A DNA stretch of 30,116 bases, taken from contig CANCOY010000042.1 of NCBI GenBank assembly GCA_947379865.1, forward strand, positions 1-30,116, written 5' to 3'. The translations under genes were made by a program, and so were the position numbers. The notes below the pieces were generated by a model that saw nothing but the letters and a program-made list of their open reading frames with translations, was not told the origin of the DNA and ran no database searches. The DNA is from Acetobacteraceae bacterium (GTDB lineage Bacteria > Pseudomonadota > Alphaproteobacteria > Zavarziniales > Zavarziniaceae). Positions 7,467 through 15,661 of this stretch are shown here, piece by piece (the stretch's first letter is position 1; the number at the start of each line of letters is the position of its first letter).

Positions 7467-9613
7467 GACAACCTGCCGACGACGTTGACATCGACCGTGT
7501 CGTCAATCTCTCTCTGGCTAAGAACAGGGACGAACTTGCGTTGCCGCTTCAGCAGGTCGGCCAGGTTCTGGCGCAGACGCTCTGGCGCCACCACGACAAA
7601 GCTTTGGCCCATCTGAGCCATCTGCCGTTCGATTTCACCAAGGCCGCTGAGAAGATTTGCAAGATCGCGCGCGGCCGGTGCCCGCAACTGGTGGTCCGCC
7701 AGTGGCTCACCATTGCGGTTCAGGTTCGACATGACGGCGATATTCAGTGTACGGGTTTCCTCATCAAGCAGTTGATAAGTGATCTGGCGGCGGATCTGGA
7801 AGCGGACGTTTTCCAGAAGGTCGGCCGGATCCTTGGAGCGCGGCGCCCATTCGGCAGCAGCCTCGATGATGTCGGCGAGATTGCGCACGGACACCCGCTC
7901 GGCCAGAAGCCCTCTCAGGATCGTCTGCAGGCCGGTGATCGAGATGATTGATGGGATCACGGCCTGAACCAGTCGCGGGCTTTCCTCAGCAAGACGATCA
8001 ATCAGACCCTGGGTTGCGCCATAGGAAACGAGGGCGGACATGTGGCGCTTGATCAACTCGCCGAGGTGGGTCGAGATGACGGTCGTGATGTCGACAACCG
8101 TGTAGCTGCGCTGCTCTGCCGTACGCTTGAGACCAACATCGATCCACCGGGCCGGAATGCCGAACGCGGGGTCCACAGTCTCGGCCCCGGGCAGTTCAAC
8201 CTCGCCACCCATGGGGTTCAGGGCCAGCAGCGAGCCGGGGCGCACTTCACCCTGGCCAATGCGCTGCTCTTTCAGATAGATCGCATAGCCCGAATCCTGC
8301 AATTCGATGTCATCCACCACCCGGATTGCCGGCAGGATGAAACCATATTCGCGGGCGACGGTACGACGCAGATTACGGATCGCCTCCACAATCGAACCGT
8401 TCGCCGTCTCCTGCAGCATGGGCAGAAGATTGACGCCCAGCGACAGGCGCATCTCATCAATGCGCAGATCCTCACGCAGGTCCACGGCGCCGGTGGCACC
8501 GCCGTCGCTTGTGCCGCCCGAAGCCCCGCCTGGCGGCGGCAGGGCATCAAGGCCGCGTCCGCCTGGCAGGGCCAGGGCACTGCCAGCCGCGGCCCTGGCG
8601 GCAATCTTGCCGGGCAGACGGCCGCTGAGAACGGCCAGCGCATAAAGGGCGGCGGCGAGGAAAGCAAAGGGGATGAAAGGGATGCCTGGCACCAGGGCGA
8701 TGCCCAACAGCAGCATGCCCGTGACGACAAAGGCTGATGGGTGAGCGGCCAACTGGCGCGTCAGCACCTTGTCGGCGGCCTCCGACATGCCCGCCTTGGT
8801 GACGATCAGGCCGGCTGCCGTCGAGACCAGAATGCCCGGCATCTGGGCAACCAGCCCGTCACCGACCGAGAGCAGGGTATAGGTTGCAAAGGCCTGTTTG
8901 AAAGTCATCCCCTTGTCGATCAGGCCAATCAGCAGGCCACCGACAATATTGATCAGGATGATGATGATGGCCGCGATGGCGTCGCCCTTCACGAACTTGG
9001 AGGCGCCGTCCATTGACGCAAAAAAATTGCTTTCTTCCTCCAGCATGCGCCGGCGCTCGCGGGCCTGCCCTTCACTCAGAAGGCCAGCGGAGAGGTCGGC
9101 GTCGATGGCCATCTGCTTGCCGGGCATGGCGTCAAGGGTGAAGCGCGCTGCAACTTCGGCGATGCGCCCGGCACCCTTGGTGATGACGATGAAATTGATC
9201 ACCATCAGCACACTGAAGATAATCAGCCCCACCACCACATTGCCGCGCATCACGAAATGGCCGAATGCCTCGATGACATGGCCGGCCGCGCCAACGCCAT
9301 TGTGACCCTCGCTGAGGATAAGCCGTGTCGAGGCAACGTTCAGTGCCAGGCGAAAGGTGGTGACCAGCAGCAGGATGGTGGGAAAGGCACTGAGATCGAC
9401 GGACTTGTCGATGAAGATCGTCATGATGAGCACGACCAGCGACGCCGCAATCGAAAGTGAAAAGAAGAAATCCAGCAGCAGCGGCGGCAGCGGCACCATC
9501 AGCACCAGCATCATCACGATGACGGCAGCCGTCAGCAGCAGCGGACCGCTGATCGGTGTGGTCGGTCCGCCGGCGACCCGGAAGAGGTTCTCGAATGAGG
9601 AGGGGGTCGACAT
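7457..9613 (-). CDS. flhA: Flagellar export-gate protein FlhA
   Basis: FlhA is the large membrane component of the flagellar export gate; its cytoplasmic domain docks substrate-chaperone complexes. The 718-residue length is typical. About eight hydrophobic segments fill residues 22-340, with the family signature FRLALNVASTRLILSEGHNG near residue 90 and the conserved loop containing MPGKQMAIDADLSAGLLSE near 165. The cytoplasmic domain (about 390-718) includes VDITTVISTHLGELIKRHMS and LGEIERQMAQMGQSFVVVAP. The ATG at 9613 follows the flbD stop codon without a gap (TAAATG). The end overlaps flhF by 10 bases. It is in the flbD-flhA-flhF-flhG operon; flhB is not present. Confidence 0.96.
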   Translation of the reverse strand: MSTPSSFENLFRVAGGPTTPISGPLLLTAAVIVMMLVLMVPLPPLLLDFFFSLSIAASLVVLIMTIFIDKSVDLSAFPTILLLVTTFRLALNVASTRLILSEGHNGVGAAGHVIEAFGHFVMRGNVVVGLIIFSVLMVINFIVITKGAGRIAEVAARFTLDAMPGKQMAIDADLSAGLLSEGQARERRRMLEEESNFFASMDGASKFVKGDAIAAIIIILINIVGGLLIGLIDKGMTFKQAFATYTLLSVGDGLVAQMPGILVSTAAGLIVTKAGMSEAADKVLTRQLAAHPSAFVVTGMLLLGIALVPGIPFIPFAFLAAALYALAVLSGRLPGKIAARAAAGSALALPGGRGLDALPPPGGASGGTSDGGATGAVDLREDLRIDEMRLSLGVNLLPMLQETANGSIVEAIRNLRRTVAREYGFILPAIRVVDDIELQDSGYAIYLKEQRIGQGEVRPGSLLALNPMGGEVELPGAETVDPAFGIPARWIDVGLKRTAEQRSYTVVDITTVISTHLGELIKRHMSALVSYGATQGLIDRLAEESPRLVQAVIPSIISITGLQTILRGLLAERVSVRNLADIIEAAAEWAPRSKDPADLLENVRFQIRRQITYQLLDEETRTLNIAVMSNLNRNGEPLADHQLRAPAARDLANLLSGLGEIERQMAQMGQSFVVVAPERLRQNLADLLKRQRKFVPVLSQREIDDTVDVNVVGRLSWT

Positions 9614-11107
9614 TTATGCCCCGTACCGGTCGAGCTTGTTGCGCAGGGTCTGGATCGAGATGCCCAGGATATGTGCCGCCTGCGTCCTATTGCCAAGGCA
9701 GCGGTCCAGCGTCGCGAGGATCAGTTCCTGTTCAACGGCGGCAATCGTCTGACCGACAAAGGTGCCGATCGTCGCACTTCCCGAGGGATCGTCCGGATCT
9801 TCCTCAGGTGCCAGGCTTGCCACAGGTGGCGTCGCATCGGGCTGCGCGAAGCCTTTTGCCGCCGCAACATTGGCAGCATAGGCGCTGGGTGGTGCCGCGC
9901 CTGGCTGTGGCACCACGGCACTGTGCCAGGTCGAAGGCTGGGGGCTCGACAAGGGTGTCGAGGATTCAAGCAGAGCCTGGTAATAGGTCTTCTGCTCGCT
10001 CGTCAGGATCACCTCATTGGCGGTGACCACAGGGCCAGAGGCAAGCAGCGCGGCACGGTAGATCGTGTTTTCGAGCTCACGCACATTGCCAGGCCAATTG
10101 TAGCTCATCAGCTTTTCCTGGGCGTCCTCGCCCAGGGTGCAGCGGCCAAAAGGCGCAATGTCGGCGTATTTCGAGAGGAAGAAATCAACCAGGACCGGGA
10201 TGTCGCCCGTGCGTTCGCGCAGGGGTGGCAGCACGATGTTGATAACATTCAGCCGGTAGAACAGATCTTCGCGGAACCGGCCGGCCTTCACCTCAACCTC
10301 AAGGTCGCGGTTCGTGGTGGCCAGAATGCGGATATCAACGCTTACGGACTGATTGGTGCCGATGCGGTCGATCTGGCGCTCCTGCAGTGCCCGCAACAGT
10401 TTTGCCTGCAGGCGCAATTCCATCTCGCCAATTTCGTCCAGCAGCAGGGTGCCGCCGTTGGCCTCTTCAAACTTGCCGATGCGCCGCTGGGTGGCGCCTG
10501 TAAAGGCGCCCTTTTCATAGCCGAACAACTCGGATTCAAGCAGCGTATCAGGGATGGCCGCGCAATTGATTGAGATGAAGGGGCCGTCGCGGCGCTTGCT
10601 GACGCGATGCACCTCATGGGCCAGCACTTCCTTGCCGGTGCCCGTCTCGCCGATGATCAGCAGTGGCACATCAGAGGCGGCCACGCGATGGGCAAGATTG
10701 ACGATGCGGCTGCTCTTGGGGTCTCGGTGCAGGAACTGGCCCGGCTCAGGCACGGCGGCGTCAAGCACGGCGCGCAGGAACGCGTCGTCAGCCGGAATGC
10801 CGACGAACTCTACCGCACCTCTAGCAATCGATTTCGCCGCAGCCTGAGGATTGCCGGCGCGCCCGAAAGCGATGACCGGGATCCGGCCGCGTTCGGCATG
10901 AACGGCGGCCGCGATGGTGGTTATGTCGGTATCGACCCCAATGAACAGGGCCAGCGCCTTTTCCTCAACAGCCTTGCGCGCTGCACCCGGGCCGGCGAAG
11001 GCCGTGCTCACACGGCAACCAAACCCCTTCAGCCGCGCCTGCATATAGGCAACGTCCGCCGGTGTCTCGCCGATGACGAGAATGCTACGTGCTTTGGGGT
11101 TGTGCAT
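9614..11107 (-). CDS. flbD: Sigma-54-dependent flagellar activator FlbD
   Basis: FlbD is a bacterial enhancer-binding protein that turns on sigma-54-dependent flagellar genes. The 497-residue protein has three parts. An N-terminal receiver-like domain covers about 1-120. The AAA+ core covers about 130-365, with Walker A GETGTGKE (153-160), the sigma-54-contacting loop GAFTGA (200-205) and Walker B LLLDEIGEM (221-229). A Fis-type helix-turn-helix lies at the C-terminus (GNRTQAAHILGISIQTLRNK). The receiver lacks the acidic pocket and the conserved lysine, so classical phosphorylation is unlikely. Caulobacter FlbD is controlled instead by FliX, which is not visible here. A Pro/Ala-rich linker of about 90 residues separates core and DNA-binding domain. 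Gaps are 6 bases to fliN and zero to flhA. Confidence 0.93.
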   Translation of the reverse strand: MHNPKARSILVIGETPADVAYMQARLKGFGCRVSTAFAGPGAARKAVEEKALALFIGVDTDITTIAAAVHAERGRIPVIAFGRAGNPQAAAKSIARGAVEFVGIPADDAFLRAVLDAAVPEPGQFLHRDPKSSRIVNLAHRVAASDVPLLIIGETGTGKEVLAHEVHRVSKRRDGPFISINCAAIPDTLLESELFGYEKGAFTGATQRRIGKFEEANGGTLLLDEIGEMELRLQAKLLRALQERQIDRIGTNQSVSVDIRILATTNRDLEVEVKAGRFREDLFYRLNVINIVLPPLRERTGDIPVLVDFFLSKYADIAPFGRCTLGEDAQEKLMSYNWPGNVRELENTIYRAALLASGPVVTANEVILTSEQKTYYQALLESSTPLSSPQPSTWHSAVVPQPGAAPPSAYAANVAAAKGFAQPDATPPVASLAPEEDPDDPSGSATIGTFVGQTIAAVEQELILATLDRCLGNRTQAAHILGISIQTLRNKLDRYGA

Positions 11108-11113
11108 GCGGGC

Positions 11114-11488
11114 TCAACCGTCCTGCACTTTAAGCACTTCCGTCATGGAAATGCTCAGCTTGTCTTCGTTGACGATCAACTCGCCGCGCGCAATGCGCCG
11201 GTTGTTGACGTACAGATCGATCGGCGCGCCGACCTTGGTATCGAGTTCAATAACGGCTCCCCGCCCCAGCTTCAGCAATTCGCTGACAAGCAGCACGGAG
11301 CGGCCAATCACTGCCGTGACCTGTACGGGAATCCGGAAAAGTGACAGATCCGCATTGAGATCAGGCGCCGAAAGCAGGTGCGCCAGGTTCGCGGCGATAT
11401 CCTCACGCGTGCCGCCCGTGGGCAGATCGCGCCGCCCATCGTCGAGATCGGGAAGATCGTTTTCCGTAATTCCTTTGGTATCGCTCAT
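11114..11488 (-). CDS. fliN: Flagellar switch / C-ring protein FliN
   Basis: FliN forms the bottom of the cytoplasmic C ring and binds FliH to dock the export ATPase. The 124-residue protein has a variable acidic N-terminal region (about 1-45) and the conserved SpoA-type C-terminal domain. That domain includes LFRIPVQVTAVIGRSVLLVS, then LKLGRGAVIELDTKVGAPID and LYVNNRRIARGELIVNEDKL, ending in the expected beta strand with ISMTEVL. The start ATG overlaps the fliH stop by 4 bases (ATGA). It lies in the same cluster as fliH and flbD, an order known from Caulobacter-type flagellar operons. Its partner FliM is encoded far away on the plus strand at 22793. Confidence 0.95.
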   Translation of the reverse strand: MSDTKGITENDLPDLDDGRRDLPTGGTREDIAANLAHLLSAPDLNADLSLFRIPVQVTAVIGRSVLLVSELLKLGRGAVIELDTKVGAPIDLYVNNRRIARGELIVNEDKLSISMTEVLKVQDG

Positions 11489-12126
11489 GAGGTCCTCTCG
11501 CGGACATGCTGGAGGCGCCGCTGAACTGCTGAGAGTGCAGCCTGAACATGGGCCTCGACGTCGATTTCCACGTTGCCTCCGTCAAAGGAGATATGAGCCC
11601 GCCCGTCCTCGCCGCCGGTTGCAAGGGTAATTCCCTTGCTGGCGCAGAAGGTCGGGAAGGTAGGTGCGCGTGCAGCCAGAAAGGCCGCATCCGCCTCTCC
11701 AATTTCGACCGTCACGCGCTCAACACCATGGGCGACCAGGTCGCGCAGAATTGCTGAGAGATGGTCGGCCAGCCCGGCCTGCACCATGGCTGCACCGTCC
11801 GCCGTCAGAAGGCCTGAGACAACGGTTGAGGCGATCCGCAGGGCATCCTCGCAGGCTGCGGCAGATGCACTGTGAAGCTCCGCCACCGCATGCGCCACCA
11901 GACCCTGCAGATGAGCGTCGAAGTCGGCGCGCAAATTCTCCAGCTGGCCCTGTGCCATGGCTTCGGCTTCCGCCCGGCCTGCTGCAAAGCCATCCTCGTG
12001 GGCGGCATCAATCAGCTGACGGACTTCAGATAAGGGCAGGGACGGCTCTTGCGGCTCCGGCTCGGGCACAGGCAAACGCGCCACCTGGGCTGAGCCATTG
12101 GAGAAGAGCCGAGTGAACTGGGTCAT
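11485..12126 (-). CDS. fliH: Flagellar export ATPase regulator FliH
   Basis: FliH is the peripheral stalk of the flagellar export ATPase, inhibiting FliI and tethering it to FliN. The 213-residue protein has a proline/glutamate-rich N-terminus (PEPEPQEPSLPLSEV) and then a long alanine-rich helical region (about 40-110, AAHEDGFAAGRAEAEAMAQG). It ends in a compact C-terminal domain of the FliH/V-ATPase E-subunit type, with ITLATGGEDGRAHISFDGGN typical of that fold. The ATG at 12126 has a GGGCGGA ribosome site 2-3 bases upstream, which is close. It is the first gene of the operon that runs to the small membrane gene at 4300. The 246-base gap upstream should hold its promoter. Confidence 0.88.
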   Translation of the reverse strand: MTQFTRLFSNGSAQVARLPVPEPEPQEPSLPLSEVRQLIDAAHEDGFAAGRAEAEAMAQGQLENLRADFDAHLQGLVAHAVAELHSASAAACEDALRIASTVVSGLLTADGAAMVQAGLADHLSAILRDLVAHGVERVTVEIGEADAAFLAARAPTFPTFCASKGITLATGGEDGRAHISFDGGNVEIDVEAHVQAALSAVQRRLQHVRERTS

Positions 12127-12146
12127 TTCCGCCCTTCAGTCCATTA

Positions 12147-12160
12147 TGCACACATGTGCA
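12147..12160. promoter_or_regulatory. Near-palindrome upstream of fliH
   Basis: TGCACA-CA-TGTGCA is an inverted repeat of 6-bp arms with a 2-base spacer, 21-34 bases upstream of the fliH start. It lies in the otherwise featureless 246-base gap between fliJ and fliH, where an operator could sit. The binding protein is unknown. No convincing sigma-54 box was found in the gap; the nearest tries have wrong spacing. Confidence 0.3.
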
Positions 12161-12372
12161 GGCGCTGCGGCCACAAAGACATCCCATGGCTGCACGGCCG
12201 ATTAGGGGGTAAGCCGAGAAAATGCACAAACCAAGATTGCTTCACTGCGAGGTGGTCGGAACCGGAGAATTTGGCCCGCCCACAGGCTGTAATGGGCTTG
12301 TGGCTTGTAATAGCGGTTTCTTCATCGCCCCATTTCGGCCAGATGGCGTCAGGTTCTTTCCATTTTGGACCG

Positions 12373-12711
12373 TTAAGTGTCCTTGGAGGTAACCCGGTCG
12401 AGGAGTGCGAGTTCACCGCGGGCCTGCAATGTCTCTTGCTGGAGCCTTTCAAGATCGGCAGCCGCCCGGGCCAGGTCTTCGCGTGTTTCGCGAAGGCGGG
12501 TCTCGAGATCATCGCCATGGGCCAGCAAAAGCAGGTAATTGGCCTGCACCTCTGCCGGCGGGTCGGCCAATTCCGCCAGAAGATCCACAACCGCAGTCTT
12601 CAGGCGCTCATGTTCGACACCCGCTGCGGCAAGGGCCGCCCGCCGCTGGTTCTGCTCCAGCTTGCGCAGATTGGCCAATCGGCCCAGTGCCCGGCGGGTC
12701 TCCTTGCGCAT
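12373..12711 (-). CDS. fliJ: Flagellar export chaperone FliJ
   Basis: FliJ is the small coiled-coil stalk of the flagellar export ATPase, connecting FliI to FlhA. The 112-residue protein is almost entirely helical and charged, with two long heptad-rich helices (RALGRLANLRKLEQNQRRAA and DDLETRLRETREDLARAAAD), as expected for FliJ. Sequence similarity in this family is weak, so the call rests on size, structure and position. Its ATG at 12711 overlaps the fliI stop by one base (TGATG). The TTG at 12714 is an alternative start but would add just one residue. It is followed by a 246-base gap, so fliI-fliJ may form a transcription unit separate from fliH. Confidence 0.82.
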   Translation of the reverse strand: MRKETRRALGRLANLRKLEQNQRRAALAAAGVEHERLKTAVVDLLAELADPPAEVQANYLLLLAHGDDLETRLRETREDLARAAADLERLQQETLQARGELALLDRVTSKDT

Positions 12712-14045
12712 CAAAGCCCTACTTCAGCCAGCGCGGCCCGCAGTGTGTTGAAGCCTTCGTCCAGGGTTCGCCGCTCTCCCGGTGCTTGGGACAGGAACTG
12801 CTCCAGCTTGCCGTGGAAGGCGATGGCCCGGTCGATCTCGGGGTCAGTTCCAAGTTTGTACAAGGAGAGTTTGTAGAGATCCTCGATGTCGAGGTACACG
12901 GATTCAAGTTTCAGCGCCCGCGCAGAAGCGCTGGCGTCTTCGGGGCGGTTGCAGTGAGGCATGGCGCGGGAAACGCTGCGCACAACGTCAATCGGGGGGT
13001 AGCGTCCGCGCTCTGCAACCCGGCGGTCGAGCACGATATGTCCGTCGAGGAAGCCGCGCATGGCATCGGCGACCGGGTCATTCATGTCATCGCCATCAAC
13101 CAGCACTGTCAGGAACGCGGTGATGGCGCCAGAGCCTTCTACCGGGCCAAGGCGCTCGATCATGCGCGGCAGTTCGGCGATGACGCTGGGCGGATAGCCG
13201 CCGGCCCCCGGCGGCTCGCCATTGGCCAGACCAATCTCGCGCAGGGCCATGGCATAGCGGGTGGCGCTGTCCATCAGCATCATCACCTGCATGCCCTGGT
13301 CGCGCAGATACTCGGCTGCCGTTACGGCAAGCAGGACGGCGCGTCGCCGGAGGATGGCTGATTCGTCCGACGTGGAGACAACCACGAGTGTGCGGCTGCG
13401 CTGTTCGCCATCCAGATGGCGGTTCAGGAACTCCGCCAGTTCGCGGCCGCGCTCGCCGACCAGGACGATGACATTGGCCTCGGCGTCAGTCAGTTTGCTG
13501 AGCATGCCCATGAGCGTGGTCTTGCCGACGCCAGAGCCCGCGAAAATGCCAAGCCGCTGGCCCTGGCAGGCGGTAACGAAGGTGTTGAGCGCGGCAATGC
13601 CAAGGTCCAGCGGCTGATCCACAAGGCCCCGGCTGAAGGCCGATGGCGGTGCCGCCCTGAGGGGATAGGCCTTGTCGCCATAGGTCAGCGGCGCACCCCC
13701 ATCAATCGGGTCACCGGCGCCATTGATGACGCGCGAAAGCCAGCCCACCGAGGGCCTGACAAAGTTCGCAGCCGGCTCAAGCCGCACCGAACATCCCGGG
13801 CCCACCGCGGCAAACGGGCGAAAGCCCATGACCAGTGCCTGATCCCCGCGAAAGCCGACGATTTCGCCCGGCACCTGCCCGCCGGACCGGTTGGAAACCG
13901 TTACCGCCGCACCGACCGACCCGAAGGCCGCAAGGCCGCTGACCTCAGCCACATGTTCCGTGACCGAGCTTATCAGGCCACTGAACCGCACAGGATGTGG
14001 CGCCGCTGAGAGGTCGGTGAACAGACTGTCAGTGTTCAGGCTCAT
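12711..14045 (-). CDS. fliI: Flagellum-specific export ATPase FliI
   Basis: FliI is the hexameric ATPase of the flagellar type III export machine, homologous to the F1-ATPase beta subunit. The 444-residue protein is the usual length. It has the Walker A motif GSGVGKTT at 170-177, followed by LVGERGRELAEFLNRHLDG. The ATP-synthase signature ends near the Walker B LMLMDSATRYAMALREIGLA, with GEPPGAGGYPPSV after it. The start ATG at 14045 is the first in the frame that fits the family, and its upstream side is the divergent region with the sigma-54 promoter of flgF. The fliI promoter is not identified. Only 83 bases separate fliI and flgF starts. Confidence 0.96.
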   Translation of the reverse strand: MSLNTDSLFTDLSAAPHPVRFSGLISSVTEHVAEVSGLAAFGSVGAAVTVSNRSGGQVPGEIVGFRGDQALVMGFRPFAAVGPGCSVRLEPAANFVRPSVGWLSRVINGAGDPIDGGAPLTYGDKAYPLRAAPPSAFSRGLVDQPLDLGIAALNTFVTACQGQRLGIFAGSGVGKTTLMGMLSKLTDAEANVIVLVGERGRELAEFLNRHLDGEQRSRTLVVVSTSDESAILRRRAVLLAVTAAEYLRDQGMQVMMLMDSATRYAMALREIGLANGEPPGAGGYPPSVIAELPRMIERLGPVEGSGAITAFLTVLVDGDDMNDPVADAMRGFLDGHIVLDRRVAERGRYPPIDVVRSVSRAMPHCNRPEDASASARALKLESVYLDIEDLYKLSLYKLGTDPEIDRAIAFHGKLEQFLSQAPGERRTLDEGFNTLRAALAEVGL

Positions 14046-14080
14046 TCGATCTCGCTCGGTGTGCAGCCAAATTTTTAGTC

Positions 14081-14096
14081 TGGCACGGATGTTGCT
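14081..14096 (+). promoter_or_regulatory. Sigma-54 promoter driving flgF-flgG-flgA-flgH
   Basis: The sequence TGGCACGGATGTTGCT matches the sigma-54 -24/-12 consensus TGGCAC-N5-TTGCW with no mismatch and exact GG-N10-GC spacing. It ends 32 bases before the flgF ATG, which fits a start site near 14107. FlbD, encoded in the same window, is the likely activator. Its binding site would lie upstream, inside the start of the divergent fliI. Confidence 0.88.
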
Positions 14097-14128
14097 GAAG
14101 GTGAGGGGCGGCCCTGGTCAGGGCGAAA

Positions 14129-14863
14129 ATGGAGGCGGTGTTGGACAGTCCCGTATTGATGGCTCTTGCGAAGCAGTCGGCAATCTCCCGCCAGCTCCAG
14201 GTCGCTTCGGTGAACATTGCCAATGCCTCTACGCCGGGTTTCCGCAAGAAGGAAATGAATTTTGCGGCCATGCTCCACGATGTGCGCGAGCGGGACCCGA
14301 TCAGCTATCCCTTCGACCAGACAACCTATCTCGATCTCGCTCCGGGTACTGTTAATACGACCAACAATCCCCTCGACGTATCGATTTCAGGCAACCCACG
14401 CGCATTTTTCGTCATCGACGACAATGGACGCCAGGTGCTGACGCGGGCAGGCAACTTCACGCTCGATGGCACGGGCCGGCTCACCGCGTCCAATGGCAAG
14501 TCAGTGGTGGGGGCTGATGACAAGCCGATTGTCGTCAACCGCTCTGCCCAGTCAATTTCCATGGGAGCCGATGGCAGCATCCTCGAGGACGGCAAGGCGG
14601 TCGGCAAGCTGAAGATCCTGCAGCTGAAGCTTGGTGCCAATGCAGAACTGCTGGGCGATTCCGAACTGAACGCTCCGGGCATGACAGAGCCTCCGGGTCG
14701 CTTTGGCCTGCAGACCGGCTCGCTTGAGGGATCAAACGTAGATTCGATCGCCGACATGTCACGTCTCATCGAAATGTCGCGGAGCTTCGAACTGCTGCAA
14801 CAGGCGATCACCATGGAAGACACCCGTAAACAGGAAGTTGTCGACAAGATGACGCAATTCTGA
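14129..14863 (+). CDS. flgF: Flagellar distal/proximal rod protein FlgF
   Basis: FlgF is one of the axial rod proteins of the flagellar basal body, exported through the flagellar type III gate. The 244-residue protein starts with the rod-protein N-terminal motif (VASVNIANASTPGFRKKEMN), carries the central region with NPLDVSISGNPRAFFVIDDN, typical of FlgF/FlgG, and ends in the conserved helix with RLIEMSRSFELLQQAI. It is the first gene of the flgF-flgG-flgA-flgH operon. The ATG at 14129 lies about 22 bases after the expected start site of the sigma-54 promoter. Its ribosome site (CAGGGCG) is modest. The stop is 7 bases before flgG. Confidence 0.94.
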   Translation: MEAVLDSPVLMALAKQSAISRQLQVASVNIANASTPGFRKKEMNFAAMLHDVRERDPISYPFDQTTYLDLAPGTVNTTNNPLDVSISGNPRAFFVIDDNGRQVLTRAGNFTLDGTGRLTASNGKSVVGADDKPIVVNRSAQSISMGADGSILEDGKAVGKLKILQLKLGANAELLGDSELNAPGMTEPPGRFGLQTGSLEGSNVDSIADMSRLIEMSRSFELLQQAITMEDTRKQEVVDKMTQF

Positions 14864-14870
14864 GGATAAA

Positions 14871-15656
14871 ATGGGAAATTCACTCAATATTGCCGCGACC
14901 GGCATGGCTGCCCAGCAGACCAACGTCGAAGTCATCGCCAACAACATCGCCAACCTCAATACGACGGCCTTCAAGCGTCAGCGTGCGGAATTCCAGGATC
15001 TGATGTACCAGACCAAGGGCGTCGCCGTGGGCTCGTCCAGCGGTGATGGCGTGATCCCGCAGGGCATCCAGCTGGGCGTTGGTGTAAAGACCGGCGGCGT
15101 TTATCGCATCCACGGGCAGGGCGCCATGATCGGCACCGACAACCCGCTGGACATTGCGGTCAACGGGCGCGGTTACTTCAAGGCCCAGATGCCGAATGGT
15201 GACAAGGGTTACACGCGCTCAGGCTCCTTCCAGCTGAGCCCGACCGGCCAGATCGTTACGACCGAGGGCTATCCCATCGATCCCGGGCTGTCGATCCCAT
15301 CTGATACCAAGACGATTTCGATCAGTGATCAGGGACTGGTGCAGGTAACCCGTGATGGTCAGGTTGCGCCGTCCGACATTGGCCGCATTACCATGTCGGT
15401 TTTCCCCAACGACGCCGGCCTCCAGTCACTGGGTGGCAACTTCTATCTGGAGACGGCGGCATCCGGTGCGGCCACGGACGGCCTGCCTGGCGACATCGGT
15501 TTCGGATCGGTTCGCCAGGGTTTCCTCGAGGCTTCCAATGTCGACATGGTGGCGGAAATCACCACCCTGATTGCGGCCCAGCGTGCCTATGAAATGAACT
15601 CCAAGGTCATCCAGACATCCGACGAGATGCTCCGGACGACGACGCAGATGAGGTGA
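14871..15656 (+). CDS. flgG: Flagellar distal rod protein FlgG
   Basis: FlgG makes the distal rod that passes through the P and L rings. The 261-residue length equals that of well-studied FlgG. The N-terminus reads LNIAATGMAAQQTNVEVIAN then NIANLNTTAFKRQRAEFQDL, and the C-terminus QGFLEASNVDMVAEITTLIA then QRAYEMNSKVIQTSDEML; both are diagnostic. The central GRGYFKAQMPNGDKGYTRSG is the usual FlgE/F/G repeat unit. A GAGGA-like ribosome site (TGAGGAT, overlapping the flgF stop) precedes the ATG. The stop TGA is 5 bases before the flgA ATG. Confidence 0.97.
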   Translation: MGNSLNIAATGMAAQQTNVEVIANNIANLNTTAFKRQRAEFQDLMYQTKGVAVGSSSGDGVIPQGIQLGVGVKTGGVYRIHGQGAMIGTDNPLDIAVNGRGYFKAQMPNGDKGYTRSGSFQLSPTGQIVTTEGYPIDPGLSIPSDTKTISISDQGLVQVTRDGQVAPSDIGRITMSVFPNDAGLQSLGGNFYLETAASGAATDGLPGDIGFGSVRQGFLEASNVDMVAEITTLIAAQRAYEMNSKVIQTSDEMLRTTTQMR

Positions 15657-15661
15657 TTTCC

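Noticed and set aside
12127..12372. Sigma-54 promoter for fliH
   Set aside because: TGGCCG with TGCA near 12160 has a spacing one base too long, and the only pair with right GG/GC spacing (near 12330) lacks the TTGC part.
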